Shown piece after piece: positions 8,644-18,907 of a stretch of 35,513 bases of DNA (the first letter of the stretch is position 1; each line of letters opens with the position of its first letter). A program made the translations under genes and the position numbers. The stretch is taken from assembly GCA_002238665.1 (NCBI GenBank), contig MPMU01000018.1:1-35513 (forward strand), written 5' to 3'. The stretch is from Gammaproteobacteria bacterium bin55 (GTDB lineage: Bacteria > Pseudomonadota > Gammaproteobacteria > Pseudomonadales > Azotimanducaceae). The notes below the pieces were generated by a model. It saw nothing but the letters and a program-made list of their open reading frames with translations. It was not told the origin of the DNA and made no database searches.

Positions 8644-9681
8644 TTGGATTAATCGCCAAGCCGCTTCAGCTCGCTGACGAGGAGCTTTTGCATACTCCAT
8701 GAATTTCTCGGAGCTTGCATTGCCGTCCAATCCACGTTTGTACACACCCTGCACGATTCCAGCTGATCGGAACATGTTGTACGCGATATAGAAGACCCAG
8801 TTCTTTATTTGGTCACGACCTGCATGTGTGCAATAGGCGTTTACTAGCTCTTCTTCAGTCGGTAGATTCGACGAAATCAGGTCAGCTGTTGCAAGGGTGT
8901 CCTCCTTAGAAGTGTTGTCTCCATAGTACTCCTGACACCAATAACCTAGATCTGCAAGCGGATCGCCCAGTGTGGATAACTCCCAGTCAAGCACTGCGAC
9001 AACCTTAGGTTCTTGCTCATCAAGTAAGACATTTCCTAGGCGATAGTCGCCGTGTACGATTACGGGTTTGCTTGAATCGGGAAGGTGATCGGGGAGCCAT
9101 TCGATGAGAAAATTCATTGCCTTGATGGTTTCAGTCTCTGATGCGACGTATTGCTTGGACCAACGGGATACCTGACGTGCGAAGTAATTTCCGCTTCGTC
9201 CAAAACTCTCTAATCCAACTGCTGACGGATCTACTTTGTGAAGATCGGCAAGAACCTTGACCATATCAAGGTAGACTGCGCGTCGATCCTCACGCGATAG
9301 CGTTGGTAGAGCTGTCTTCGTATAGAGCCGACCTTCCACCATTTCCATCACGTAGAACTTCGTTCCAATCACAGAAGTGTCTTCGCAAAGCGAATACATC
9401 ATTGGAACTGGGACTGGTGTGTCTCTCAGTGCATCCATGACACGATACTCACGGTCCACTGCGTGCGCCGACGGGAGTAATTGTCCTGGTGGTTGCTTTC
9501 TTAACACGTATCGCTTGGTTGGGGTTTCCAGCAAAAACGTGGGATTACTCTGACCGCCTTCAAATTGTTGAATCGAAAAAGGTCCTCTATATGCTTCAAT
9601 ATTTGACTGCATGTACCGATGCAACGCGCTTTCATCGAATCTGTGCGTTTCACGTACTGGAGTTAGTTCAACATCGCTCAT
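8626..9681 (-). CDS. APH-family phosphotransferase (ACAD10/aminoglycoside phosphotransferase-like)
   Basis: FEGGQSNPTFLLETPTKRYVLRKQPPG, VIVHGDYRLGNVLLDEQEPKVVAVLDWELSTLGDPLADLGYW; ORF is open to 9735, start placed at the internal Met (MSDVELTPV). Confidence 0.88.
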   Translation of the reverse strand: MSDVELTPVRETHRFDESALHRYMQSNIEAYRGPFSIQQFEGGQSNPTFLLETPTKRYVLRKQPPGQLLPSAHAVDREYRVMDALRDTPVPVPMMYSLCEDTSVIGTKFYVMEMVEGRLYTKTALPTLSREDRRAVYLDMVKVLADLHKVDPSAVGLESFGRSGNYFARQVSRWSKQYVASETETIKAMNFLIEWLPDHLPDSSKPVIVHGDYRLGNVLLDEQEPKVVAVLDWELSTLGDPLADLGYWCQEYYGDNTSKEDTLATADLISSNLPTEEELVNAYCTHAGRDQIKNWVFYIAYNMFRSAGIVQGVYKRGLDGNASSEKFMEYAKAPRQRAEAAWRLIQSAGLA

Positions 9682-9926
9682 CGGCAGTTCATTTCTCGAT
9701 CTGAATTCTTCAACAAATCTTAAGTTCCTGACCAACGACGAGGTCTTCTTTGGTAAATCGGATTGCCTCTTCTAACACGCTCGGAGAGGTTTTGGGATGC
9801 CTCAGAAATTGGTGCGGATTAGGTTTTCTTGCGATTTCTCAGCTAATCTGTAGGTAAGAGCTATTGAATACTCCGCTAATTCTTTTAAAATTCACCACGC
9901 TATTCGAAGGTCTGAATCAGAAATCC

Positions 9927-10355
9927 GTGAAAACTCTTAGTGTGCGTGCACAGGATGCTGTGCATGATTGGTTGGTTGTTGATGCATCGAAGTACACGCT
10001 TGGGCGATTGGCCTCAGCTATTGCATTTCGTCTGCGAGGCAAACATAAGCCTGAATATACACCACATGTCGATACCGGTGACTATGTCATCGTGATCAAT
10101 GCCGCACAGGTTCAAACCACTGGTAGAAAGGAAACCGATAAGTTGTACTATCGGCATTCTGGTTACCCCGGCGGAATCAAGTCGATTTCACTTAAGGATC
10201 TTCGGAAACAAGCACCTGAACGGATTATTGAAAGTGCTGTTAGAGGTATGTTACCTAGAACGCCGCTCGGACGAGCGATGCTGAAAAAGCTCAAGGTGTA
10301 TGCGGAAGCAGATCATCCTCACGCGGCTCAGCTACCCAAAAATCTAGAGCTCTAA
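9927..10355 (+). CDS. rplM: 50S ribosomal protein L13
   Basis: [72 protein letters not shown] start 9927 chosen by alignment to the E. coli N-terminus (ORF open from 9864). Confidence 0.96.
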   Translation: MKTLSVRAQDAVHDWLVVDASKYTLGRLASAIAFRLRGKHKPEYTPHVDTGDYVIVINAAQVQTTGRKETDKLYYRHSGYPGGIKSISLKDLRKQAPERIIESAVRGMLPRTPLGRAMLKKLKVYAEADHPHAAQLPKNLEL

Positions 10356-10420
10356 GACAGGTGCTTCGCCGAAGCTAGCAACTTCAGTTTTTCTACGTAC
10401 AGTAATCTAGGATCAAAAAC

Positions 10421-10831
10421 TTGGCAGAACGAGTCGATTACAAACCAAATCCAAACTATGGCACGGGTCGTCGTAAATCAGCAACGGCCAGAGTTTATCT
10501 CATGGATGGAAATGGTCAGATCAATGTGAATAAGAAACCGCTTGATGAGTATTTCGGGCGTGAATCTTCCCGAATGATCGTCCGCCAGCCGCTCGAGCTG
10601 ACAGATACGAACGATCGACTTAATGTCAAGGTAACTGTGCGAGGTGGCGGCGGCTCCGGACAGGCTGGTGCAATCCGACACGGCATAGCACGCGCACTTG
10701 TTGAGTACAACGAGGAACTTAAAGGACCGTTGCGAGCTGCAGGATTTCTCACCAGAGATTCCAGAGTCGTGGAGCGTAAAAAGGTTGGGTTACGAAAAGC
10801 TCGTAAGAGACCCCAATACTCCAAACGATAG
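10421..10831 (+). CDS. rpsI: 30S ribosomal protein S9
   Basis: [66 protein letters not shown]. Confidence 0.97.
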   Translation: MAERVDYKPNPNYGTGRRKSATARVYLMDGNGQINVNKKPLDEYFGRESSRMIVRQPLELTDTNDRLNVKVTVRGGGGSGQAGAIRHGIARALVEYNEELKGPLRAAGFLTRDSRVVERKKVGLRKARKRPQYSKR

Positions 10832-10910
10832 GATTGACATCCTCCTCAAGGATAATTAGTTTTTTGTCAGGTTTTACACCAGAACATACTGTTAAAGAGG
10901 TTGAGCTACA

Positions 10911-11510
10911 TTGGTAGATAAAGTACCTAAACCCACAAGAAGGTATTTGCTGATAGGAACCGCTGCTGTCAGTACAGTAGGTGTTGTGGCTACTGCTGTA
11001 CCGTTTGTGAAAGCTTGGAACCCTAGTGCAAAAGCTCGTGCACTCGGCGCGCCAATTAAAGTGAATATTTCCAAACTGCAACCTGGTGAAACACTTGGTC
11101 CTATGCCTGCGTGGCGAGGACAACCAATCTTCATTGTTCGCCGTACGCCAGAGGCTATCTCCAAGCTTGAAATGGAACGAACGGATCTTGCAGATCCGAA
11201 CTCAGAAGATGCCAATCAGCAACCTGAGTATGCTCAGAATCAGCATCGTTCGCGAACACCTGAGATTGGTGTTTATCTGGGACTATGTACGCATTTAGGG
11301 TGTTCGCCAAAGTACTACGGTCAGGTCCAGCCCGAAGCCTTTGATAGTGAATGGCAAGGTGGATTCTTCTGTCCGTGTCACGGCTCGAAATTCGATTTGG
11401 CCGGCCGAGTTGAAAAAAATCTTCCAGCACCTAGCAATTTGCTGGTGCCTCCATATTCTTTTGAGTCCGATGACGTGATCGTCATTGGTGTAGATGAGCA
11501 GACTGCATAG
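10911..11510 (+). CDS. petA: ubiquinol-cytochrome c reductase Rieske iron-sulfur subunit
   Basis: RRYLLIGTAAVSTVGVVATAVPFVKAWNPSAKARALGAPIKV; Rieske motifs CTHLGCSP and CPCHGSKFD. Confidence 0.96.
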   Translation: MVDKVPKPTRRYLLIGTAAVSTVGVVATAVPFVKAWNPSAKARALGAPIKVNISKLQPGETLGPMPAWRGQPIFIVRRTPEAISKLEMERTDLADPNSEDANQQPEYAQNQHRSRTPEIGVYLGLCTHLGCSPKYYGQVQPEAFDSEWQGGFFCPCHGSKFDLAGRVEKNLPAPSNLLVPPYSFESDDVIVIGVDEQTA

Positions 11511-12775
11511 TGTCAGAAATTAGTGAAAACCAAGGGGTGATCGCCCGAGCTTTAGCGTGGATTGACGCACGTTTTCCGTTAACGAAAACATTTGAGTCTC
11601 ACGCATCCAAGTATTACGCACCTAGAAACTTCAATGTTTGGTACGTCTTTGGTGTACTGAGCATGGTTGTCCTGGTCATTCAATTCCTGACCGGGATCTG
11701 GTTAACCATGTCCTACGAAGCCAGTGGGGAAAATGCATTTCGATCCGTTGAATACATCATGCGGGATGTTGAATTCGGATATCTGATTCGCTACATACAC
11801 TCCACAGGAGCTTCCGCTTTCTTTGTGGTTGTGTATCTACACATGTTCCGAGGATTTGCATACGGCTCCTATCGCAAGCCACGCGAATTGCTTTGGATGA
11901 TCGGTATGGCAATCTACCTGGTCCTCATGGCAGAAGGATTCTTCGGATACCTACTTCCGTGGGGCAACATGTCGTTCTGGGGTGCTCAAGTCATCGTCTC
12001 CCTAATCGGTGCCATTCCGTTCGTTGGACCAGAGCTGATGGAGTGGGTTCGAGGGGATTTCGTGATGTCGGGCATCACGCTGAACAGATTCTTTGCTTTA
12101 CACGTGATCTTTTTGCCGGTGGCGCTGATTGCACTGGTTTTCATCCACATTGTCGCCTTGCATCACGTAGGCTCCAATAATCCTGATGGTGTTGAGATCA
12201 AACAAAATAAGGATTCCTCGGGAATTCCACTGGACGGCATTCCGTTCCATCCGTACTACATAACTAAAGATTTTGTTGCGATTGTGATCTTCTTGATAGC
12301 GTTTTGTGCAATTGTTTTTTACGCACCAGAGATGTTTGGTTACTTCATCGAAAAACCAAACTTTGAAATCGCAAATCCACTCAAGACACCAGAACATATT
12401 GCACCGGTCTGGTATTACACACCGTTCTATGCGATGTTACGTGCCGCCACGTTTCCATTCCTAGGTGTTGACGCTAAGTTCTGGGGATTGCTGATCATGG
12501 TTGGTGCCATCCTGATTCCTACGGTTCTTCCTTGGCTCGACAGGAGTCCCGTTAAATCAATGCGTTACAAAGGCTCAATCTCCAAAGCGATGTTGGCTTT
12601 GTTTGTCATTAGTTTCTTTATATTAGGCTATCTCGGCACCATACCTCCAAGCCCATTTGGGACGGCCACAGCGCAGGTTTTCACCGTGATTTACTTCGCA
12701 TATTTCATTCTGATGCCTTGGTACACGCAGGCTGAAAAAACCAAAACTGTACCAGAACGTGTTCAGGATCATTGA
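11510..12775 (+). CDS. petB: cytochrome b subunit of the bc1 complex
   Basis: 421 aa multi-TM; VRYIHSTGASAFF-like heme-ligand helix, YVLPWGNMSFWGA-like segment, HIVALHHVGSNNPDG; GTG start overlaps petA stop by 1 nt. Confidence 0.96.
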   Translation: MSEISENQGVIARALAWIDARFPLTKTFESHASKYYAPRNFNVWYVFGVLSMVVLVIQFLTGIWLTMSYEASGENAFRSVEYIMRDVEFGYLIRYIHSTGASAFFVVVYLHMFRGFAYGSYRKPRELLWMIGMAIYLVLMAEGFFGYLLPWGNMSFWGAQVIVSLIGAIPFVGPELMEWVRGDFVMSGITLNRFFALHVIFLPVALIALVFIHIVALHHVGSNNPDGVEIKQNKDSSGIPLDGIPFHPYYITKDFVAIVIFLIAFCAIVFYAPEMFGYFIEKPNFEIANPLKTPEHIAPVWYYTPFYAMLRAATFPFLGVDAKFWGLLIMVGAILIPTVLPWLDRSPVKSMRYKGSISKAMLALFVISFFILGYLGTIPPSPFGTATAQVFTVIYFAYFILMPWYTQAEKTKTVPERVQDH

Positions 12776-12790
12776 GGGGCGGAGTCACAA

Positions 12791-13600
12791 ATGGTTATGC
12801 GATTGTTTAGATCCTGTATTAGATTCGTCGCTGTTCTTGCGATTGGGTCTTTTACCTGCGTAGCGTTTGCTGCGGACACTACTTGGCCGATGAAAGAATT
12901 CAGCCCAGACCTCGACGACAAAGCGTCTCTACAACGTGGAGCAAACCTGTTCGTAAATTTCTGCCTCGGTTGTCATTCATTACAGTACCAGCGCTATGAG
13001 CGCACCGCGAACGATATCGGGCCGATTGATCCAGATCTTGTCACGCAATATCTAATCCACACTGATCAGAAAATTGGCGAACACATGACATCTTCCATGT
13101 CCGAGGAAGATGCAAAACGATGGTTCGGGGCACCACCACCTGATTTAACAATGGTGACTCGAGTTCGAAGTCCTGAATGGGTCTACAACTTCCTCAATGC
13201 GTTCTATGCGGATGAATCTAGGCCTTTCGGTGCGAACAACAAGATTTTTCCAGATGTTGGGATGCCTAATGTACTCCTACCTTTGCAAGGAATTACGAAC
13301 GAAGTCTGTGAAGGAAAAGTAGCAGTTGATATAACTGGCGGTTTAACGGCAATAGACGCGCCTCGCCAAGATAACTGTTTCAAGCTGGAAACATCGGCTG
13401 GCACAGGGATGTATGACGCGGTACAGTTCAATCAGGCAACGATGGACATCACCAACTTTCTCCACTATGTCGCCGATCCGACTCGACAGGAGCGCGAAGC
13501 ACTAGGTGGACCGGTCCTGATCTTCTTATTTGTTCTCTTGGTTCTTGCCTACTTCCTGAATAAAAATTACTGGCAAGACGTTAAACGCGATCCCGAATAA
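12791..13600 (+). CDS. petC: cytochrome c1
   Basis: signal peptide; heme motif CLGCH in LFVNFCLGCHSLQYQRY; C-terminal TM anchor LGGPVLIFLFVLLVLAYFLNKNYW. Confidence 0.95.
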   Translation: MVMRLFRSCIRFVAVLAIGSFTCVAFAADTTWPMKEFSPDLDDKASLQRGANLFVNFCLGCHSLQYQRYERTANDIGPIDPDLVTQYLIHTDQKIGEHMTSSMSEEDAKRWFGAPPPDLTMVTRVRSPEWVYNFLNAFYADESRPFGANNKIFPDVGMPNVLLPLQGITNEVCEGKVAVDITGGLTAIDAPRQDNCFKLETSAGTGMYDAVQFNQATMDITNFLHYVADPTRQEREALGGPVLIFLFVLLVLAYFLNKNYWQDVKRDPE

Positions 13601-13639
13601 ATTCGTAAGTCAGAATTGATCTGACTGGGAGTATGTACA

Positions 13640-14278
13640 TTGAGTAGCGGCTCAGAAGAACACAAACCAATTACCCTATACACAAGTTTGGATTCTCAGT
13701 ACTGTCACCGTGTTCGGTATGTACTTGAGGAGAAAAAACTTAAGCCCGATAGAGTAGAGATCGAATCTGGCGAAGTCAATGAAGATTTAATTGAGATAAA
13801 CAGTACAGGATCTCTTCCGACTTTACTCGACCGAGATACAAAGCTCTATAACAGCATGGTCATCATGGAATATCTGGAAGAAAGGTATCCAAGCCCACCG
13901 TTGATGCCAGCATTTCCATCGCCACGAGCGGAAGCTCGGATCATGATGCGGGAAATGGACCGTGAACTCAGCGATAATGCAGAGGTACTGGCACATCGTA
14001 GTAAAAACACGAAACAGTACGAAACGGCCAAGGAAACGCTCAGGAGATATGCGGTCCATCTTTCGATGATCCTGGGGGATAGAAAGTTCTTCCTTGACTC
14101 AGGTATTTCGCTTGTTGACTGTTGTGCGGTGCCGGTGCTGTGGCGCTTAAAAATGTTGGGTATTTCTCTTCCAGCGCGTACGACCCGTTCGCTCCGTTTG
14201 TATATGGAGCGAATGTTCGCGAGAGAGGCTTTTCTCGAGAGCATGACGGTGGACGAAGAGGAGATGAATGAACTCTAA
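13640..14278 (+). CDS. sspA: stringent starvation protein A (GST fold)
   Basis: SQYCHRVRYVLEEKKL, SGSLPTL-like segment, NSMVIMEYLEERYPSPPLMP; adjacent to sspB and downstream of petABC. Confidence 0.92.
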   Translation: MSSGSEEHKPITLYTSLDSQYCHRVRYVLEEKKLKPDRVEIESGEVNEDLIEINSTGSLPTLLDRDTKLYNSMVIMEYLEERYPSPPLMPAFPSPRAEARIMMREMDRELSDNAEVLAHRSKNTKQYETAKETLRRYAVHLSMILGDRKFFLDSGISLVDCCAVPVLWRLKMLGISLPARTTRSLRLYMERMFAREAFLESMTVDEEEMNEL

Positions 14279-14678
14279 CCGTTCATATCTCGTAAATGCA
14301 ATTATTGACTGGATCTTAGATAACGGCTGTACACCACACATCATCCTAGATACCACGGTAGAAGGAGTGGATGTTCCATCTGCCAACGTGACACAAGGGC
14401 GCATCATTTTAAATGTTGCCCCGACCGCGATTCACAACTTTAGTCTCATTCCCGATGGATTGTTTCTACAGGCTAGGTTTGGTGGGATTGAGAAGCATAT
14501 TCGAGCACCGGTAGTAGCGATAATCGGTGTTTACGCGAAAGAGAACGGACATGGCCTCTTTTTTCAGAATGAAGGTATGGCAAATAGCGAGTCTGAGACA
14601 CTGAAGGACGCAGATTCACCTGTGACTACCGATTCAGCAGAATCTTCCAATGTGATTCAATTCAAGAAACCTGAGTAG
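14268..14678 (+). CDS. sspB: ClpXP adaptor SspB
   Basis: AIIDWILDNGCTPHIILDTTVEGVDVP, IILNVAPTAIHNFSL, ARFGGIEKHIRAPVVAIIGVYAKENGHGLFF; overlaps sspA by 11 nt. Confidence 0.94.
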   Translation: MNSNRSYLVNAIIDWILDNGCTPHIILDTTVEGVDVPSANVTQGRIILNVAPTAIHNFSLIPDGLFLQARFGGIEKHIRAPVVAIIGVYAKENGHGLFFQNEGMANSESETLKDADSPVTTDSAESSNVIQFKKPE

Positions 14679-14807
14679 GACGACCATTGATGAGGCTGAT
14701 TAGTCTTTACCCTTCAGTCCCGCTGGTTCTTCAAGTTTGCTTATAGGGTAGTTCCCATTGCGAACTGACTGTGATGAGATGGAAATATCACTCTGTAGTG
14801 GTCTCTG

Positions 14808-15365
14808 TCACTGACTCAATTCAAGCAGTGACACTAACCTTTCAACGCCGTTCAGGTTCTCTACGATTTTGTTCGTGTAATCTCTTTCTTCTTCAGTCAC
14901 GATACCCAATAGATACACAACGTTATCTCTGACTACGACTTGCATTTTTCCGTGTGGTATTTCCGCGTGATTGAGAAAAGCTAGACGAACTCTGTTCTGG
15001 AGTATTCCGTCTCCTACCCTTGCTCCTATACCTGTCGCTTCTCCTACGACGAGCTCATTGTGAAGTGTTTTGATACCCACGATTTTGCTCAATAGAGCGG
15101 CTATATCAGACTTTTGCTCCTTTGTGGCAACATTTCCAGTAACAAGAACCACGCCATTTTGTATATATACATGGGTCTTGACGTCTGAATCGTCTTCGTA
15201 ATCTACTCCAAGTACCGACTGGATCACCTCTCGCAGATCTAAGTCTTGCGCTCTCGGGTCACGGTTTTGATCATTTGACAAGAATTGACATGCATTGAGA
15301 CCTAAAACCACGAAAGCCAGGCAACCAAACTGGCTCACTTTAACAATCCGAGCTTTGAGTTTCAA
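14808..15365 (-). CDS. BON-domain lipoprotein (OsmY/DolP-like)
   Basis: lipobox VLGLNAC; two BON-like modules (VYIQNGVVLVTGNVATKEQKSDI, VVRDNVVYLLGIVTEEERDYTNKIVENLNGVERL). Confidence 0.85.
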   Translation of the reverse strand: MKLKARIVKVSQFGCLAFVVLGLNACQFLSNDQNRDPRAQDLDLREVIQSVLGVDYEDDSDVKTHVYIQNGVVLVTGNVATKEQKSDIAALLSKIVGIKTLHNELVVGEATGIGARVGDGILQNRVRLAFLNHAEIPHGKMQVVVRDNVVYLLGIVTEEERDYTNKIVENLNGVERLVSLLELSQ

Positions 15366-17149
15366 CGAACAGCTACAGGTAGGTTCGTATAAGAATGGTT
15401 ATATGGAAAACCGGTGTCTTTCTTATGCACCTGGAACACCTGGTTGTCTAGTTGTCCCCAAACGGGTTGGCGCACGATAACACCTTGCTGATCAAGTTCA
15501 AACACACCTGAGCTACCTACGATCCATCTTGACTCTTGAAAACGTTCCCAATCACTTGCGATTCGGTAGATGTCAATACCAAAAGCATACAGCGATTTCA
15601 TGTTTACCTTCGGCGAAAACGTAGATTGAACGGTTTGTTCCATCGCGGTGTCTTCAATTAACCACGGAGTGGCAGTGAAATAGACCGGGGATTCAAAAAC
15701 CGTAGTTTTGCCAGATCGAACGGCTGCTTCAGTAACGTAGAGTGGGACATCGGTCGCGTAGTGATAGTTCAGTGCGGCAAGCATTGAGTCGAATTCACCT
15801 TCATCGACAAAGGCCACGATCGCGTCGATATCCATTCGTCTTCTCGGAATAAACTCATAGGCATCTCTGGTTAGTTGCTCAAGTTCTGCATGTCGCTGCA
15901 CGCTCTTAGCAATGTCCAATCCTTCACCGACGGCATCGATAATCGTAGTAGGGTCAAGAAAATACTGCTGCGCAACGATTACACCGAAGTCTTGACCAAA
16001 CATGTCCAGAAATCTATTCCTTGATCGAATTGCCCAATTATGATCGCCAGCGAAGAGAACAATTCGTTCATGACCAAGGTTCTTCAATTCTTCTGCGATT
16101 GTCTCAATCTCATCATCAATGGAAAGGGAAAACTGAAGGATTTGTTGAGAGCCAAGAGTTTGATTCTCTATTCTGTTCAACAACATTATGGGACCAGGGA
16201 AAGATGCTTGCCGCAATATGGCACTCACATTGTCTTTGTCGATAAATCCGACTACGAGGTCAGCACCATCCTCAAATGATCTTTCCACCAACTGTACTGG
16301 GTTTGTACCATAGCTGTCGTAGAAACGCACCTCAATGTTTGAGTCAGATTGGTTCCCATTGACATCAGACATGTATGCAAGCATAAATCCGTCTCGAATG
16401 GTCGAAGCAGCCAAGGACAATCGACCTTGCTTCGGTAGGATAAAGCCGATTTGGTTTGAGGTTTCACCGCGTCCAGATAAGTCTTCGTGGACAAATGGAT
16501 CTAAGAGGTGATTGGCTGCTGGATGTTGTGTATTGCTAGCGCGCCAACTCTCGAACGAATCTCTTAGATTTGCGGTATTGGTGCTGGACCGATAAATCGA
16601 TGCTAAGTCATGCCAACCCAATAAATCCGGTTCGTTCACGTCTGACCAATTAATCGAATGAATAGCACCATCCAAGAAGAGTAATCGCCAGATTCGTTCG
16701 TTTGCTTCTTGTTGCGGTAAGTGCCCATATGCACCCAATTCATTTAGTATTGATATTGCTGGTACAAACGCGGCGGTCTTTAAGTACAGGTCAGCCAGAA
16801 GTAAATTGACTGGAAGAACCAAATCAGTGTCCAAATAATTGAACTGACGAACAAACTGAAGCGCATCACCCACACTTTCTTGACTTAACACCAGAGCGAT
16901 GGACTCAACGATTTTTAATTTGGTTGAACCGTTGAGTTTATTGAACTCGTTTCGATTTTCATAGAGAGGAAAGAGTATTTCGTATGCTTGTGCAAACTCC
17001 TTTCGGTCAATCGCTTGCTGAGAAAGAATCAACCCTTCTTCTACGGATGTTGTATCGCGTTCTCCTATCAGGGTGCGTTCTGGCTGTGGAAGAGGGGTTG
17101 TCGAAGTGTGAGGTGTACATGCCCCGATACATAGAAATAGAAATGCCAT
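15362..17149 (-). CDS. lpoA: penicillin-binding protein activator LpoA (LppC family)
   Basis: lipoprotein signal MAFLFLCIGAC; tetratricopeptide-like N-domain and periplasmic-binding-like C-domain (IGFILPKQGRLSLAASTIRDGFMLAY, IVAFVDEGEFDSMLAALNYHYATDVPLYVTEAA); lpoA-rsmI divergent pair is typical. Start set at the lipoprotein Met (ORF open to 17254). Confidence 0.87.
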   Translation of the reverse strand: MAFLFLCIGACTPHTSTTPLPQPERTLIGERDTTSVEEGLILSQQAIDRKEFAQAYEILFPLYENRNEFNKLNGSTKLKIVESIALVLSQESVGDALQFVRQFNYLDTDLVLPVNLLLADLYLKTAAFVPAISILNELGAYGHLPQQEANERIWRLLFLDGAIHSINWSDVNEPDLLGWHDLASIYRSSTNTANLRDSFESWRASNTQHPAANHLLDPFVHEDLSGRGETSNQIGFILPKQGRLSLAASTIRDGFMLAYMSDVNGNQSDSNIEVRFYDSYGTNPVQLVERSFEDGADLVVGFIDKDNVSAILRQASFPGPIMLLNRIENQTLGSQQILQFSLSIDDEIETIAEELKNLGHERIVLFAGDHNWAIRSRNRFLDMFGQDFGVIVAQQYFLDPTTIIDAVGEGLDIAKSVQRHAELEQLTRDAYEFIPRRRMDIDAIVAFVDEGEFDSMLAALNYHYATDVPLYVTEAAVRSGKTTVFESPVYFTATPWLIEDTAMEQTVQSTFSPKVNMKSLYAFGIDIYRIASDWERFQESRWIVGSSGVFELDQQGVIVRQPVWGQLDNQVFQVHKKDTGFPYNHSYTNLPVAVR

Positions 17150-18023
17150 GAGCAACGTAGGAAGCGATTCTCGGGGAACCTTGTACGTCGTGGCTACACC
17201 CATCGGTAATGCTCGAGATATATCATTAAGAGCGTTAGATGTCCTCGAGTCCATCAGCTATATGGCTTGTGAACACCCTCGTAGAACAAGGCTATTGTTG
17301 ACTAAACACAACATAACGCTTGAGAACAAGACTTTCATTCAATTGGCTGATGGCAGGGAAGCAAAACCTACAGATCGGATTCTGACTATTTTAGAGACAG
17401 GTAATGATGTAGCTCTTGTCTCTGACGCGGGTACACCGCTTATTTCAGACCCAGGTTTCCCACTGATTCAGGCAACCCATACTCGACAATACAGTGTTGT
17501 ACCAATCCCTGGTGCTTCTGCGGTGACAACACTTGCTTCGGTATGCCCCATTCCATTGAACTCGTTTCGTTTTATCGGATTCCTGGATGCTAATAGAAAG
17601 CACTTCAAAATGAAAATTAGTGAGTTGGTCAATTCGTCAGATCCCACCATTTTTTATGCCAGTCCCAAGGACATAACCAAGATTCTCCGTGCGATTGAGG
17701 AGGAAGGTTCTCGGCAGCGCACCATATTCTTAGGTCGCGAAATCACCAAGATGTTTGAATCCTTTGCCTTTGGCACTGTCGAGGAGCTTCTGTTAAGGTT
17801 CGATCAAGATCTCGAACAAAAAGGTGAATTTACTATGGTTGTTGAAGGTGCTCCGGATTCGCCAGCGAACATTCAGCTCCACACGTTATTGGATGAATTG
17901 ATGAAGACCAATTTACGCGATACGGATATTGCGCGAATCATTGGACGAATTTCGCCTCTAACTCGAAAAGTCATCTATGAGAGGATCCGAACACTTAAAC
18001 TAAAGAAATCTGACAAGGATTGA
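17148..18023 (+). CDS. rsmI: 16S rRNA (cytidine-1402-2'-O)-methyltransferase
   Basis: GTLYVVATPIGNARDISLRALDVL, VALVSDAGTPLISDPGFPLI, VPIPGASAVTTLAS, FLGREITKMFE, KGEFTMVVEG. Confidence 0.95.
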   Translation: MSNVGSDSRGTLYVVATPIGNARDISLRALDVLESISYMACEHPRRTRLLLTKHNITLENKTFIQLADGREAKPTDRILTILETGNDVALVSDAGTPLISDPGFPLIQATHTRQYSVVPIPGASAVTTLASVCPIPLNSFRFIGFLDANRKHFKMKISELVNSSDPTIFYASPKDITKILRAIEEEGSRQRTIFLGREITKMFESFAFGTVEELLLRFDQDLEQKGEFTMVVEGAPDSPANIQLHTLLDELMKTNLRDTDIARIIGRISPLTRKVIYERIRTLKLKKSDKD

Positions 18024-18367
18024 GTCAACCAGGCAATCGCTGGCTTGAATATCTGTTCGAGCTAGAGGAAAGTCCGGGCTCCTAGGACAAGGTGCCAGGT
18101 AATCCCTGGGGAGTGTGAACTCACGGAAAGTGCAACAGAAAACAAACCGCCTCACAGATTCTGTAGGGTAAGGGTGAAATGGTGTGGTAAGAGCACACCG
18201 CGATTGTGGTAACAGAATCGGCATGGTAAACCCCACTTGGAGCAAGGCTAAATAGGAGTTATATGGTGTGGTCCGCACCAACTCGGGTAGGCTGCGAGGA
18301 GATGCATGGTGACATGTATCCGAGATGAATGATTGCCCAAGACAGAACCCGGCTTATCGGTTGACTC
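18022..18367 (+). ncRNA. rnpB: RNase P RNA (bacterial type A)
   Basis: GAGGAAAGTCCGGGCTCC, GGTGCCAGGTAA...CCTGGGGAG, GAGATGCATGGTGAC, AGACAGAACCCGGCTTATCGG; terminal helix GAGTCAACC (18022-18030)/GGTTGACTC (18359-18367). Confidence 0.96.
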
Positions 18368-18907
18368 AATTCTCCTTGCTAGAAGCCGCTAGGAAGTATG
18401 TTCCGTAATCCAGGCTTTGTAGGTGCTTTAAAATTCGCGCCGCATCCTTGATCAGTTCACTCCTGAATTCTGGGTGTCTCAGATCTCTCAATTCAGTTTT
18501 CAAAGACTGTCGAATTGAATTACCATATTGTCAAAGACCTGTTTTCGCTTGAAGTGGCAGTAATAAATGCTGTTAGTGACTAACAAGATGGTTAGGGAGT
18601 GAAGCAGAAAACTTTTTAGTCGTAGTTTGAGTTGAGTCGCGAGCTACGGAGACTACGTTCAGGATGAACATGCCAACATGGAGTAGAAAGGCGCATCAGT
18701 TTTTCTTTCAATTTGCTTGTATAGTAAGACTAGAAAGAACAAGAAACCTGTGAACCCCCGCCAGTCCAGACTCGGTAGACATCAGTCAATATCTGTATTT
18801 TCCGTCTGACGTGGAATTCGCTCGTGAAAAAGGGAACTAAATCAACAAAATAACGGACTAAATTGCGCAAATCAATTCTGCACCAAGCTAGTAATTGGAG
18901 GAGACCC

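Noticed and set aside
10516-11123. Minus-strand ORFs opposite rpsI and petA (10516..10824, 10749..11123, 10892..11215)
   Set aside because: Shadow ORFs antisense to strongly conserved genes.
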